DNA from: Marinospirillum sp.
GTDB taxonomy: Bacteria; Pseudomonadota; Gammaproteobacteria; Pseudomonadales; Halomonadaceae
NCBI RefSeq assembly: GCF_014859565.1
Contig: NZ_JACUUA010000023.1
Location: 1-31,145, forward strand
Reading direction: 5' to 3'
Length of the DNA stretch: 31,145 nucleotides
Each line of letters starts with the position of its first letter. The first letter of the stretch is position 1. Positions 1 to 7,982 of this stretch are shown in pieces. The position numbers were made by a program, and so were the translations under genes. The notes beneath the pieces are model-generated. The model made no database searches and was not told the origin of the DNA. It saw only the letters and a program-made list of their open reading frames with translations.

Positions 1-1198
1 TTTTCTCTAGCTTTAAGGTATTGAGCTTCTGTTGCAAGGCACTGATTTCCTGATCTGCGTTGGACAGCACGGCGGCGATTATTTCTTGCTCTGCCAATTC
101 TGGAACTCTAAAGTGAGCGCGATTGATTCCGCCCACAGACAAACCAAACCTTGTTGCACCTGTAGCCAAAGTAAAAAAATAATATCGCGTGCTTTGCATA
201 GAGAATAAATAGTTTAAGAAAGCACCATTCAAATAATCAATGTTTGGCCTGACAATCGCTAGGTGATATCCGCATACGACGCCTTTTAAGTCTTCTGAAA
301 CAAGTGCCGGTACAGCGATGTCACCAGGGGTTTCGGAATCTTTTGTTATTATGACATCGCCTTTATGCAGCGTATATTTCGCGATTTCAGATTTGGTCGC
401 GGTTGCCTTCATAAATTTGATATTTCTTGTTATTTGGTGGTTGTGGTAAACATCAGTGTAATTGCAAAGCTCTACTGGGATTTCATTCGGCTCTGTCTTC
501 TTATCCACAGGACTAACGATGACTTTTGCCATCGTATTCAATGGAACATCATGCCACTCCCCACTATACCTAACCCCATTCTTATCCAACAGGCGTTTTT
601 TGCCGGTGAGCAGTTGTTGCATCAGGGCTTTTTTCTGCTGTTGGCTGTTGGCGAGTAGTTGTTCGGAGGTGGCGATGGCCTTATCCCAAGTGGAGAGGAT
701 TTTGGCAATTTTCTTCTGTTCCTGAAGCGGAGGCGTAGGTACTGGAGTCTTCTCTAGAATTCCTTTATTGATTTTTACCATTGTGCTGCTACTACCAGCG
801 GCACAATTTCTAAAATATGTTCTAACTTTTGAGCTTTTTAATTGTTGCTCAATAAAAGACTTGTTCGCTTTTCTTTGATCTATGCGAAAGCGCATCATCA
901 AGTCTGGGTATGAACAATTTGCGACTTCACCTCTAAAGCGAACAGATCTTCCGACTTTGTCTGGAGTGTTTGATCGACTAACTAAAAAATCGTCTTTTGC
1001 TAGGAGATTATTCAAAACTTTATCTTGTGGTGCTACAGGCTTAATTTCTGAAGCAACAATTCCATCTTCTCCCAGTGCTCCCAACCCCAGTACCCAGTAA
1101 CCTGTTTCTGAGTCAGCAGAATTAGGTGAAAAGCCGTTTTTAATTGAGCCCTCTATTAAATCTTTTAACTGCGAAACCTCCCAACCATTAGGCACCAT
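1..1198 (-). CDS. hsdS: Type I restriction-modification specificity subunit HsdS (partial, runs off left edge)
   Basis: I translated this from an ATG at 1198 on the minus strand; the frame stays open to the window edge for about 399 codons. HsdS selects the bipartite DNA target of the type I methylase/restriction complex. Residues 1-155 form a first target-recognition domain. A central conserved helix region follows at about 157-202 (PPLQEQKKIAKIL, then a Gln/Lys-rich stretch to LLTGKKRL). A second target-recognition domain comes next, and then the start of the distal conserved region (VPELAEQEIIAAVL). The start overlaps the fic stop by 11 nt (1188-1198). Its ribosome-binding site, GGAGGAG, lies inside the fic 3' end, so translational coupling is likely. 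The recognition domains, especially the first, are AT-richer than fic and hsdM, as is common for exchangeable HsdS domains. The true C-terminus and hsdR lie outside the window. Confidence 0.93.
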   Translation of the reverse strand, partial: MVPNGWEVSQLKDLIEGSIKNGFSPNSADSETGYWVLGLGALGEDGIVASEIKPVAPQDKVLNNLLAKDDFLVSRSNTPDKVGRSVRFRGEVANCSYPDLMMRFRIDQRKANKSFIEQQLKSSKVRTYFRNCAAGSSSTMVKINKGILEKTPVPTPPLQEQKKIAKILSTWDKAIATSEQLLANSQQQKKALMQQLLTGKKRLLDKNGVRYSGEWHDVPLNTMAKVIVSPVDKKTEPNEIPVELCNYTDVYHNHQITRNIKFMKATATKSEIAKYTLHKGDVIITKDSETPGDIAVPALVSEDLKGVVCGYHLAIVRPNIDYLNGAFLNYLFSMQSTRYYFFTLATGATRFGLSVGGINRAHFRVPELAEQEIIAAVLSNADQEISALQQKLNTLKLEK

Positions 1199-1970
1199 AA
1201 CCCAACTCCTCCAGATACTGCTGCACTTCAGCCTCCACGCCCAGTGCCCACCAATAGGGTGCAAAGCTTTTTTCTACGGCCTTGGCCACCAGATTGATAA
1301 AGTCGCTGTAGTCGCCGCTGCAATGGGCTTTGTCCAACGCCTGGTAGTAATCCAGTCGCTGTGCCACTTCGATCACGGTGGCAGGAAAACCGGCTTTCAT
1401 CAGTTCCAGGTTCATCAGAAGTCTTGATGTACGGCCGTTGCCGTCGACAAAGGGGTGAATTTTTACAAATTCGCCATGTATCCGTGCCGCCCGTTCAACC
1501 GGGTGTAGTTGCTGTGCATCATTGCTGCACCATTGGCTGAAGGCAGCCATTAGCTCTGGCACTTGCAGGGCGCTAGGCGGGCGATGTTCGGCACCGGAGA
1601 TCAGCACATTCACCTGACGGTAGCGTCCGGCGTTATCTGCGTCGATATTTTTCAGTACCAGTTGGTGCAGGTTTTTGATGGTCCATTCATCCAGTGGCTG
1701 CTGTTTGGCCACCAGTTGTTCCACCATCAGGATGGCATCGCGGTGGTTGATGGCTTCAAAGTGTTCACGCAGGGTTTTGCCGCCGATGGTGATGCCTTCC
1801 AGCGCGACCTTGGTTTCTTTCAGCGTAAGGGTATTACCTTCAATGGCGTTGCTGTGGTAAGTCCATTGCAGCACTAGTTCTTCGTGCAGGCTGGCGGTAA
1901 CGGCCTTGTCCAGCGGCAGGTATTCGTTCAGCTTGGCTTTCAGGGCATCGAGCTTAGCGAATGGTTTCAT
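1188..1970 (-). CDS. fic: Class II Fic-domain protein (AMP transferase) embedded in the type I R-M operon
   Basis: This 260-aa Fic protein lies between hsdM and hsdS. The Fic active-site loop HPFVDGNGR is intact at residues 172-180, which in the family supports AMP transfer from ATP to a target hydroxyl. An inhibitory motif of the (S/T)xxxE(G/N) type is visible near the N-terminus at residues 40-45 (SNAIEG). That places it with class II, self-inhibited Fic proteins and makes a dedicated separate antitoxin unnecessary. The start overlaps the end of hsdM by 17 nt, and the stop overlaps the hsdS start by 11 nt. The C-terminus (YLEELGYGA) closely copies the HsdM C-terminus (YLEELGYETIR) because the same DNA also encodes the next gene's ribosome-binding site and start. 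The target protein cannot be read from the sequence. Confidence 0.93.
   Translation of the reverse strand: MKPFAKLDALKAKLNEYLPLDKAVTASLHEELVLQWTYHSNAIEGNTLTLKETKVALEGITIGGKTLREHFEAINHRDAILMVEQLVAKQQPLDEWTIKNLHQLVLKNIDADNAGRYRQVNVLISGAEHRPPSALQVPELMAAFSQWCSNDAQQLHPVERAARIHGEFVKIHPFVDGNGRTSRLLMNLELMKAGFPATVIEVAQRLDYYQALDKAHCSGDYSDFINLVAKAVEKSFAPYWWALGVEAEVQQYLEELGYGA
1196..1214 (-). repeat. Copy 1 of the RBS/start coupling module (fic end/hsdS start)
   Basis: On the minus strand this reads CTGGAGGAGTTGGGTTATG. It encodes the LEELGY tail of Fic in one frame, supplies a strong Shine-Dalgarno (GGAGGAG, 7 nt before the start) and ends in the hsdS ATG. It matches the module at 1968-1986 with one mismatch in 19 nt. 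Confidence 0.85.
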
Positions 1971-3483
1971 AACCCAGCTCCTCCAGGTACTTGGCCATGT
2001 CGGTTTCCAGCTCGGTCAGTTGCGCTTTAAGTTGTTCACGTTCACCTCGTACCGCCATCAGGTCGATTTCTTCCTCTTCTTCAAAGGTATCGACATAGCG
2101 CGGGATATTGAGGTTGTAGTCGTTGTCTTTGATCTCTTCGAGATTGGCGACATAGGCGTATTTATCAACACTTTCACCAGCATTGTAGGTAGCCAAAATT
2201 TTGGAAATATTATCTTCAGTTAGCAGGTTCTGGTTTTTACCGGCTTTGAAGTCGCGGCTGGCGTCAATAAATATGACGCTATTATCACTCTTGTTTTTCT
2301 TGAAGAGTAGGATTGCCGCTGGAATGCCGGTGCCGTAAAACAGCTTTTCTGGTAGGCCAATGACGGCATCGAGCAGGTTTTCGTCAATCAGTTTCTGACG
2401 GATCTTGCCTTCACTGGAGCCTCGGAACAGTACGCCGTGCGGCACCACCACGCCCATTCTGCCGCTTTTGGGTTTGAGGGTTTCAATCATGTGCAGGATA
2501 AAGGCGTAGTCACCTTTGGTTTTCGGCGGTACACCACGGCGGAAGCGGCTGAACTTGTCGTGTTCGGCTTCGTCGTGACCCCATTTATCCAGGCTAAATG
2601 GCGGGTTGGCGGTCACGATATCAAACAGCATCAAGTCGCCGTTTTTATCCAGCAGCTTGGGGTTACGGATGGTGTCGCCCCATTCAATTTTATGGTTATC
2701 TTCCCCATGCAGGAACATGTTCATTTTGGCCAGCGACCAGGTCGAGCCAATGGCTTCCTGGCCGTATAAGGAATAACGCTTGCTGCCGTGGTTTTGGCGA
2801 ACTTTGTTGCCGCATTTCATCAACAGCGAGGCCGAACCGCAAGCCGGGTCGCAAATGCTGTCGCCCGGCTGGGGGTCGAGCAGTTCAGCAATCAATTCAC
2901 TGACTTCTGGCGGGGTATAAAATTCACCGGCCTTCTGGCCACCGCTGGCGGCAAAGTTTTTAATCAGGTATTCGTAGGCGTTACCGATCACATCCAGCGT
3001 GCCGACGCGGCTGGGTTTTAGGTTTAGCTCTGGTTTGGCGAAGACTTCCAGCAGGTGACGCAGAATGGTGTTCTTTTGCTTTTCTTCACCCAGTTTGTCG
3101 GTGTTAAAACTGATGTCCTGGAACACACTCTTGCCTGCATCTTTGAGTTTTGTGCCGTTGGCTTCTTCAATCGCGTGCAGCGCCTGGTCGATGCGCTCGC
3201 CGTTGCCGGGTTCGTGACGGCGATCGTAAAGGGCATAAAAGCTGGCTGCTTTGGGCAGAACAAAACGCTCGTTTTTCATCATCTCTTCGATGAGTTCCGG
3301 CTCATCCCCAAACTCGGCCTTGTAGCCATCGTAGTGATCCTGCCATACATCAGAGATGTACTTGAGAAACAGCATGGTCAGGATGAAGTCTTTATAGGTA
3401 TCGGCGCTGATGGTGCCACGGAAGGTATCGCAGGCGTTCCACAGCGCTTTGTTGATGCTGTCTTGATTGATCTTGTCGTTCAT
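1954..3483 (-). CDS. hsdM: Type I restriction-modification DNA adenine methyltransferase subunit HsdM
   Basis: HsdM (509 aa) transfers a methyl group from S-adenosylmethionine to adenine N6 and forms the methylase core with HsdS. After a helical N-terminal domain, the SAM-binding motif DPACGS is at residues 212-217 and the catalytic NPPF motif is at 293-296, within TANPPFSLDKW. The start overlaps the dinD stop in a TAATG arrangement at 3481-3485. The 3' end overlaps fic by 17 nt. The length is normal for the family and the reading frame is intact. No hsdR gene is in view; it may lie to the left of the window beyond hsdS. Confidence 0.96.
   Translation of the reverse strand: MNDKINQDSINKALWNACDTFRGTISADTYKDFILTMLFLKYISDVWQDHYDGYKAEFGDEPELIEEMMKNERFVLPKAASFYALYDRRHEPGNGERIDQALHAIEEANGTKLKDAGKSVFQDISFNTDKLGEEKQKNTILRHLLEVFAKPELNLKPSRVGTLDVIGNAYEYLIKNFAASGGQKAGEFYTPPEVSELIAELLDPQPGDSICDPACGSASLLMKCGNKVRQNHGSKRYSLYGQEAIGSTWSLAKMNMFLHGEDNHKIEWGDTIRNPKLLDKNGDLMLFDIVTANPPFSLDKWGHDEAEHDKFSRFRRGVPPKTKGDYAFILHMIETLKPKSGRMGVVVPHGVLFRGSSEGKIRQKLIDENLLDAVIGLPEKLFYGTGIPAAILLFKKNKSDNSVIFIDASRDFKAGKNQNLLTEDNISKILATYNAGESVDKYAYVANLEEIKDNDYNLNIPRYVDTFEEEEEIDLMAVRGEREQLKAQLTELETDMAKYLEELGYETIR
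1968..1986 (-). repeat. Copy 2 of the RBS/start coupling module (hsdM end/fic start)
   Basis: On the minus strand this reads CTGGAGGAGCTGGGTTATG. It encodes the LEELGY portion of the HsdM tail, provides the GGAGGAG ribosome-binding site for fic, and ends in the fic ATG. It is a near-exact copy of 1196-1214, so fic is bracketed by the same junction. Confidence 0.85.
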
Positions 3484-4325
3484 TATTTGGTGTCCTGATT
3501 GTTACTGTCGCTCAGCTTCTTTGCTGCCGACTCTCGTTGTTTGATGCTTTTCTCTGGTGCGGGCAGGTTTTCCGGCATCGTACCGCCCAGTTCAGCAATG
3601 GTTTGGCGAACCTTCTGGCCGACTTCATAATGGGTTTGGTTTGCCTGCTGCTTGTTCTGGACATTATCGCGGCGGAGTTTTTCTTCTGCCTGGGTAGCAC
3701 GAAATAGATTAGCTGCCAGCTCGGTCGATCCCATGTGATCTAGAATCTTCTGGCTTTTCTTTAGCCCTTTTCGAGCATGGATAGCTTTTTGATCTAATCC
3801 ACCATACAAGCCTTTGTAACCGTGGTTTTGGAAGATAGCGAAATCAAGATTCGTCTCTACCCCGGCTTGCTGTGCAGCTTCGACAAGCTGCTTGTTATGT
3901 TCTTTGAGCTCATTACGTAGAAAGAGTTGCTTCTGCTCTTCCTTAAGTTGCTGGAAAGCCCGATCATCGGCCAACTCTTGTCGCCGAGTCTGTACGGCAA
4001 AGTAGGTTTGGCCTGCGGCAATCACAGGTTTTGTTGGATCACCATTTTGAACAACCAGATAGCAGGCATAGCGGGAAAGATGAATGTCATCCAGTTCCCG
4101 TTGAGATCCTGAGCCCAGCTGAACCATTTTGTTGGCTTCAACGAAATGGTCATCCACTGGTTGACCACTAAACTCGCAAGCGTGCTTGGATTTATCAATC
4201 ACCTTCTGAAAGTTTCGCCAATCACGATATTCTAGTAAAGGTGCCAGGTCCCTCGCTGACCAAAACTCCAGTCCAGCAGCAGATTGTTGCTTTAAGGCTT
4301 CAAAGGAATGATGCTGTTGAGTCAT
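3483..4325 (-). CDS. dinD: DinD-family DNA-damage-inducible protein D
   Basis: The 280-aa product matches the DinD family. It opens with a BRO/KilA-N-like segment (EFWSARDLAPLLEYRDWRNF) and has the family signatures NHGYKGLYGGL, HMGSTELAANLFRATQAEEKL and a terminal LPAPEKSIKQ. E. coli DinD is reported to modulate RecA filaments, and DinD homologues are often found next to type I R-M genes. Here the gene heads the operon. Its stop overlaps the hsdM start (TAATG), and it has a strong Shine-Dalgarno (AAGGAGGT) before the ATG at 4325. I see no CTGT-N8-ACAG LexA box in the 30 nt between it and epmC, so SOS control is not supported locally. Confidence 0.87.
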   Translation of the reverse strand: MTQQHHSFEALKQQSAAGLEFWSARDLAPLLEYRDWRNFQKVIDKSKHACEFSGQPVDDHFVEANKMVQLGSGSQRELDDIHLSRYACYLVVQNGDPTKPVIAAGQTYFAVQTRRQELADDRAFQQLKEEQKQLFLRNELKEHNKQLVEAAQQAGVETNLDFAIFQNHGYKGLYGGLDQKAIHARKGLKKSQKILDHMGSTELAANLFRATQAEEKLRRDNVQNKQQANQTHYEVGQKVRQTIAELGGTMPENLPAPEKSIKQRESAAKKLSDSNNQDTK

Positions 4326-4355
4326 TTTATTACCTCCTTGTTTTCGAATAGGTTT

Positions 4356-4913
4356 TTAGCAAAATCCGCGTAAACCCTCGCCCAATCGGGCGGGGATATA
4401 AGCTAATCCATTGATTTCCCAATAGTCGTTCAACCCAGACAACACTTTATTGGCGGTGGGAGGTGGATTTAGTTGCATTTCTTGATAGGCAAGTTCTAAC
4501 TCTTGCAGAAAACTTTCCGACGGTGGCCGCCCTGAAAAATCGTCAAGGCTTGGTGAAAACCTAAGCCCAATAATTTCACACATGGCTTTTTCCAATCCTT
4601 GCGGTCTTGCTTCAACCACTTCAAAACGCTGCTGCTCTTCGGCTGTCCTTCCGCACGGGGCGTACCAGTAACCGAAATCATCTAAACCTCTTCGCCGATC
4701 ACCCGCTAAACAGTAGTGTGAAATCTCATGCAAGAGGCTGCGTGGGTAGTTACTTCTAAAATATAGGATGGCATGGGTATTCGCTGTCGGAGCTTTGTAG
4801 AACGGCTCTTCTGCGTCACCTTTTATTGCTAAGTTGGGGAGAATGTCCGCAAAGGCATTGATCAAATTTTGACAGTATTCATCATCGGTACTGCATATAT
4901 TCATTATATTCAT
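4356..4913 (-). CDS. epmC: Elongation factor P hydroxylase EpmC (YfcM)
   Basis: The product (185 aa from the first ATG) matches the YfcM/EpmC family, which hydroxylates the beta-lysylated lysine of elongation factor P in the cytoplasm. The hallmark metal-binding stretch is present: HEISH at residues 62-66, followed by GDRRR and DFGYWYAPCGR, close to the family's FGYWYxPDGR. There are two candidate starts, at 4913 and 4904. The AGGA of the ribosome-binding site is only about 2-3 nt from the first ATG but about 9 nt from the second, so 4904 is at least as likely. The gene lies 30 nt upstream of dinD on the same strand, but nothing suggests a shared function. Confidence 0.9.
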   Translation of the reverse strand: MNIMNICSTDDEYCQNLINAFADILPNLAIKGDAEEPFYKAPTANTHAILYFRSNYPRSLLHEISHYCLAGDRRRGLDDFGYWYAPCGRTAEEQQRFEVVEARPQGLEKAMCEIIGLRFSPSLDDFSGRPPSESFLQELELAYQEMQLNPPPTANKVLSGLNDYWEINGLAYIPARLGEGLRGFC

Positions 4914-5071
4914 TTCCTAATACGAACATTGCTGGTATTCGTGGTCGTTCATGATCTTCCGGCGCAGGTTGATATTCCAACGCACAGATTTTACTCGTTT
5001 AAACCTGACTGAACAGTCCATTTACCTGCAAAAAGCGTTAAGATGGGCGGTTTTATGATCTGAGGCATACC
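4914..5071. other. Divergent intergenic region between epmC and the MATE gene
   Basis: This 158-nt gap must carry promoters for both directions. I see no strong consensus sigma70 promoter, no RNA gene and no small ORF with a ribosome-binding site. Short TACGAAC/GTATTCG half-repeats near 4920-4940 are the only structure I noticed. Confidence 0.4.
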
Positions 5072-6445
5072 ATGTTGCTTGCACGTTTCCGTCATTACAA
5101 TCTGCCGCTGCTGATGCTGGCCTTGCCCTTGCTGGGTGCTCATCTGGCACAGACCGGCATGAGTGTGGTGGATACCCTGATGGCGGGTCGCCTGAGCGCG
5201 GTTGACCTAGCTGCTGTGGCAGTGGGCTCCAGTGTCTTTATGCCTCTGATGCTGCTGATTTTTGGCACCCTGCTGGCAACCACGGCACTGGTCGCTCAGG
5301 CGCGGGGTGGCAATAAGCTGGATACCCTGCCCATGACGGTGCAACAGGCCTCCTGGGTGGCTGCTTTGATGGTGCTTCCCACTGGGCTGATTATGTATTT
5401 CAGCCCAGTGGTGTTTGATTTTATGGGGGTTGCTCCTGACGTGGCGGATCTGGCGGCGGCTTATTTAAAAGCCTTGATTTGGGGATTACCGGCACTGGCC
5501 TTTTTTCAGGCACTGCGTTGTTTGTGTGAAGGTATGAACCACGTCAGACCGATATTACTGATCAGCCTGGCTGGGCTTTTGCTGAATATTCCTGCCAACT
5601 ATGTGCTGATTTACGGCAAGCTGGGTTTTCCGCAACTGGGTGCGGTGGGTTGTGGTTATGCTACAGCACTGAGTTTCTGGTTTATGGCACTGCTGCTGAC
5701 CCTGTATGTCGTTTATCAATCCCGCTATCGCCCCCTGGCTTTGTTTGCCCGTTTGTTTCCGCCCCACCCTAAAGAGATGCTGAATATTCTGTGGATTGGC
5801 CTGCCGATTGGTCTGTCGATTTTTGTGGAAGCTTCATTGTTTACCACCATCACTCTGTTTATCGGTGGGCTGGGTGAAATCGTGGTGGCTGGGCATCAGG
5901 TCGCGATCAACTTCACCACTCTGCTGTTTATGGTGCCGTTAAGTCTGGGTATGGCACTGACAGTGAAGGTCGGTCATGCGGTGGGTACAGGCAGCGCAGA
6001 AGAAGCCCGGCGTGTGGCTTTTTACGGCATCACTTTTGCTTTGTTGGTTTCTTTAGTGATGGCTGCATTGATGTGGTTATCAGCCCCCGGTGTGGTGCTG
6101 TTGTATTCTGAAAATACCGAGGTGCAACTTCTGGCGGCAGCTTTGATCCAACTGGCGGTGCTGTACCAGATTTCTGATGCCCTGCAGGTCAATGCTGCCG
6201 GAGCCTTGCGTGGTTATAAGGATACTCGTGTGGTGATGCTGATTACCCTGTTTTCTTACTGGCTGGTTGGGTTGGCTGGCGGCTGGTGGCTGGCAATGGG
6301 CGACAATCCCTGGGGGCCGCAAGGGGTTTACGGCTTCTGGTATGGTCTGATCATGGGCCTGACCTTTGCTGCTCTACTGTTACTTTGGCGGGTGCATACC
6401 ACCAGCCGTAATCCGCGTTTTATCAATATGTTATCTGATCACTGA
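5072..6445 (+). CDS. MATE-family (NorM-like) multidrug efflux transporter
   Basis: This 457-aa integral membrane protein has about 12 hydrophobic segments in the two-bundle MATE arrangement. The N-terminal block (PLLMLALPLLGAHLAQTGM, then VVDTLMAGRLSAVDLAAVAVG) is characteristic of NorM-type transporters, which export cationic drugs using a Na+ or H+ gradient. A second-half equivalent (GLPIGLSIFVEASLF, VVAGHQVAINF) is also clear. Length and frame are normal. The next gene starts 16 nt after this stop, so co-transcription with the SIMPL gene is plausible. Confidence 0.95.
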   Translation: MLLARFRHYNLPLLMLALPLLGAHLAQTGMSVVDTLMAGRLSAVDLAAVAVGSSVFMPLMLLIFGTLLATTALVAQARGGNKLDTLPMTVQQASWVAALMVLPTGLIMYFSPVVFDFMGVAPDVADLAAAYLKALIWGLPALAFFQALRCLCEGMNHVRPILLISLAGLLLNIPANYVLIYGKLGFPQLGAVGCGYATALSFWFMALLLTLYVVYQSRYRPLALFARLFPPHPKEMLNILWIGLPIGLSIFVEASLFTTITLFIGGLGEIVVAGHQVAINFTTLLFMVPLSLGMALTVKVGHAVGTGSAEEARRVAFYGITFALLVSLVMAALMWLSAPGVVLLYSENTEVQLLAAALIQLAVLYQISDALQVNAAGALRGYKDTRVVMLITLFSYWLVGLAGGWWLAMGDNPWGPQGVYGFWYGLIMGLTFAALLLLWRVHTTSRNPRFINMLSDH

Positions 6446-6461
6446 TCAAAAGGAGTTTTAC

Positions 6462-7178
6462 ATGTCTGCATTACACTTGATCCTGACACGCCTGCCGTTT
6501 TTGCTGCTGGTATCACTTACTGCATTAAACCTGCAAGCCAGTGAATGGGCACCTACACCTCATCTGGAAGTGCAGGGTGAATCCCGCCTGACTCTGCAGG
6601 CGGATTTAGTTGATATCAACGCTACCTTCAGTGCCGAGCACCGAGATTCCCGCTTAGCGATGCAAGAGCTGGAAAGCCAGTTTGGTCACTTGCTGCGTAC
6701 TCTGCGCCGCCAGGTTCCAGCAGGTGCACGACTGGAAGCCGGACAGGTGCGTATCCACCCGCGCCATAGCCAGCGTGGTGATACCTGGCAGATTAGTGGT
6801 TATATCGCCAGCCGTGATTTAAAACTGGTGGATCTGCCGGTGGCTGAAGCTGGGCAATGGGTAGAGCGTATCACCGAAGGTCGCCCCAGTCAGTTTGGGC
6901 CCATCAACTACCGCAGTAGCCAGGCCAGTGACAGCCGCAACCCGGCACTGGAAGCCGCTTTAAAGGATGCACAGGACAAAGCCAGCATTATGGCGGCCAG
7001 CCTTGGGCAGAACCTTGGACGTGCACTGCAGGTGAAAGAAATCAGCAGCCCCGGTGTACAACCACGGATGGCCGTAATGGCGGCAGACAGCGCCCGTATG
7101 GAATCTGCAACAGAACTGGAACCCGGCTTGATTGAAACTTCGGCCAGAGTGCAGGTGGTGTTTGAGCTGCTGAATTAA
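6462..7178 (+). CDS. SIMPL (DUF541) domain periplasmic protein
   Basis: I chose the ATG at 6462 because an AGGAG ribosome-binding site precedes it by 6 nt and the protein then opens with a typical Sec signal peptide (hydrophobic LPFLLLVSLTALNLQA, cleavage near Ala-Ser-Glu). The 238-aa product matches SIMPL/DUF541 proteins. It has an opening beta segment EVQGESRLTLQADLVDINATF, a central block SGYIASRDLKLVDL, and the family's ALKDAQDKASIMAASLGQNLGRALQVKEIS helix and strand. SIMPL proteins are exported and have no single known reaction. The gene directly follows the efflux gene. It is an independent gene rather than a fusion, despite an overlapping longer open frame. Confidence 0.88.
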   Translation: MSALHLILTRLPFLLLVSLTALNLQASEWAPTPHLEVQGESRLTLQADLVDINATFSAEHRDSRLAMQELESQFGHLLRTLRRQVPAGARLEAGQVRIHPRHSQRGDTWQISGYIASRDLKLVDLPVAEAGQWVERITEGRPSQFGPINYRSSQASDSRNPALEAALKDAQDKASIMAASLGQNLGRALQVKEISSPGVQPRMAVMAADSARMESATELEPGLIETSARVQVVFELLN

Positions 7179-7208
7179 TTCTGCCCTGATTATTTTTGAT
7201 AACAAAGG

Positions 7209-7237
7209 TTTACGCTGCACAAGGCAACCGCTAGAAT
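7209..7237 (+). promoter_or_regulatory. Candidate lexA promoter
   Basis: TTTACG (7209-7214) and TAGAAT (7232-7237) are separated by 17 nt, a reasonable sigma70 promoter. The first LexA-like box starts 2 nt after the -10 element, where repressor binding would block initiation. Confidence 0.55.
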
Positions 7238-7238
7238 G

Positions 7239-7254
7239 CTGTATAGACAACTAG
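7239..7254 (+). promoter_or_regulatory. Imperfect LexA (SOS) box 1 upstream of lexA
   Basis: CTGT-ATAGACAA-CTAG matches the CTGT-N8-ACAG consensus perfectly in the left half and at only two of four positions in the right half. It lies immediately downstream of the candidate -10 element. Autorepression by LexA is known in related bacteria. Confidence 0.5.
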
Positions 7255-7264
7255 TGCTGGTCAG

Positions 7265-7280
7265 CTAGCCAGCTGTACAG
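7265..7280 (+). promoter_or_regulatory. Imperfect LexA (SOS) box 2 upstream of lexA
   Basis: CTAG-CCAGCTGT-ACAG has the mirror-image defect of box 1: a perfect right half and a degenerate left half. The box starts are 26 nt apart. The E. coli lexA gene likewise carries two adjacent boxes. Confidence 0.5.
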
Positions 7281-7301
7281 ATAACCAATCAAGAGGTTGC
7301 T

Positions 7302-7967
7302 ATGTTAAAGCTAACCAAACGCCAGCAGCAGGTGCTGCAGATCGTCAAGGAATTCATGCGTGACAAGGGAATGCCACCTACCCGTGCTGAAATTGCCAAA
7401 AAACTGGGTTTTAAATCAGCCAATGCTGCAGAAGAACACTTAAAAGCACTGGCCAAAAAAGGTGTACTGGAAATTATGCCCGGTACTTCCCGCGGGTTAC
7501 GCATCACCCAGACTGCCAGTGAACAGGCCGCCAATGAAACCGTCATCACTTCTGAAAATACGGATGAAGGCTTACCGGTACTGGGTCAGGTGGCAGCTGG
7601 TAGCCCGTTGCTGGCAGAAGAGAACATCGACTTTCATCTGAAGGTTGATCCCTCCGCTTTCCGCCGCAAAGCCGACTACCTGTTGCGTGTTAAGGGTTTA
7701 AGTATGAACGGCATTGGCATTATGGAAGGTGATCTACTGGCTGTTCATCGCACTGCGGAGCCACCCCGTAATGGTCAGCTGGTGGTTGCCCGCATTGATA
7801 ATGAAGTCACCGTTAAACGCTTCAAGAAAGAAGGCAATATTGTCTGGCTATTACCGGAAAATACCGACTTTGAACCCATCAAGGTGGATTTATGTGAAGA
7901 GAGCCTGGAAATTGAAGGTTTTGCCGTAGGCCTTATCCGGGATAATTTCAGCGATAAACTCCACTGA
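7302..7967 (+). CDS. lexA: LexA repressor/autoprotease, SOS regulator
   Basis: This 221-aa LexA has the N-terminal winged-helix domain ([14 protein letters not shown], then [13 protein letters not shown]) and the C-terminal S24 peptidase domain. The self-cleavage site is Ala99-Gly100 in [14 protein letters not shown]. The catalytic Ser134 is in GLSMNGIGI and the general-base Lys172 is in DNEVTVKRF. It is about 20 residues longer than the E. coli protein, mainly in the linker. The ATG at 7302 has an AAGAGG ribosome-binding site. The gene converges with the DUF6586 gene, with 15 nt between the stops. Confidence 0.98.
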   Translation: MLKLTKRQQQVLQIVKEFMRDKGMPPTRAEIAKKLGFKSANAAEEHLKALAKKGVLEIMPGTSRGLRITQTASEQAANETVITSENTDEGLPVLGQVAAGSPLLAEENIDFHLKVDPSAFRRKADYLLRVKGLSMNGIGIMEGDLLAVHRTAEPPRNGQLVVARIDNEVTVKRFKKEGNIVWLLPENTDFEPIKVDLCEESLEIEGFAVGLIRDNFSDKLH

Positions 7968-7982
7968 AATCAGTCTTGGCAA

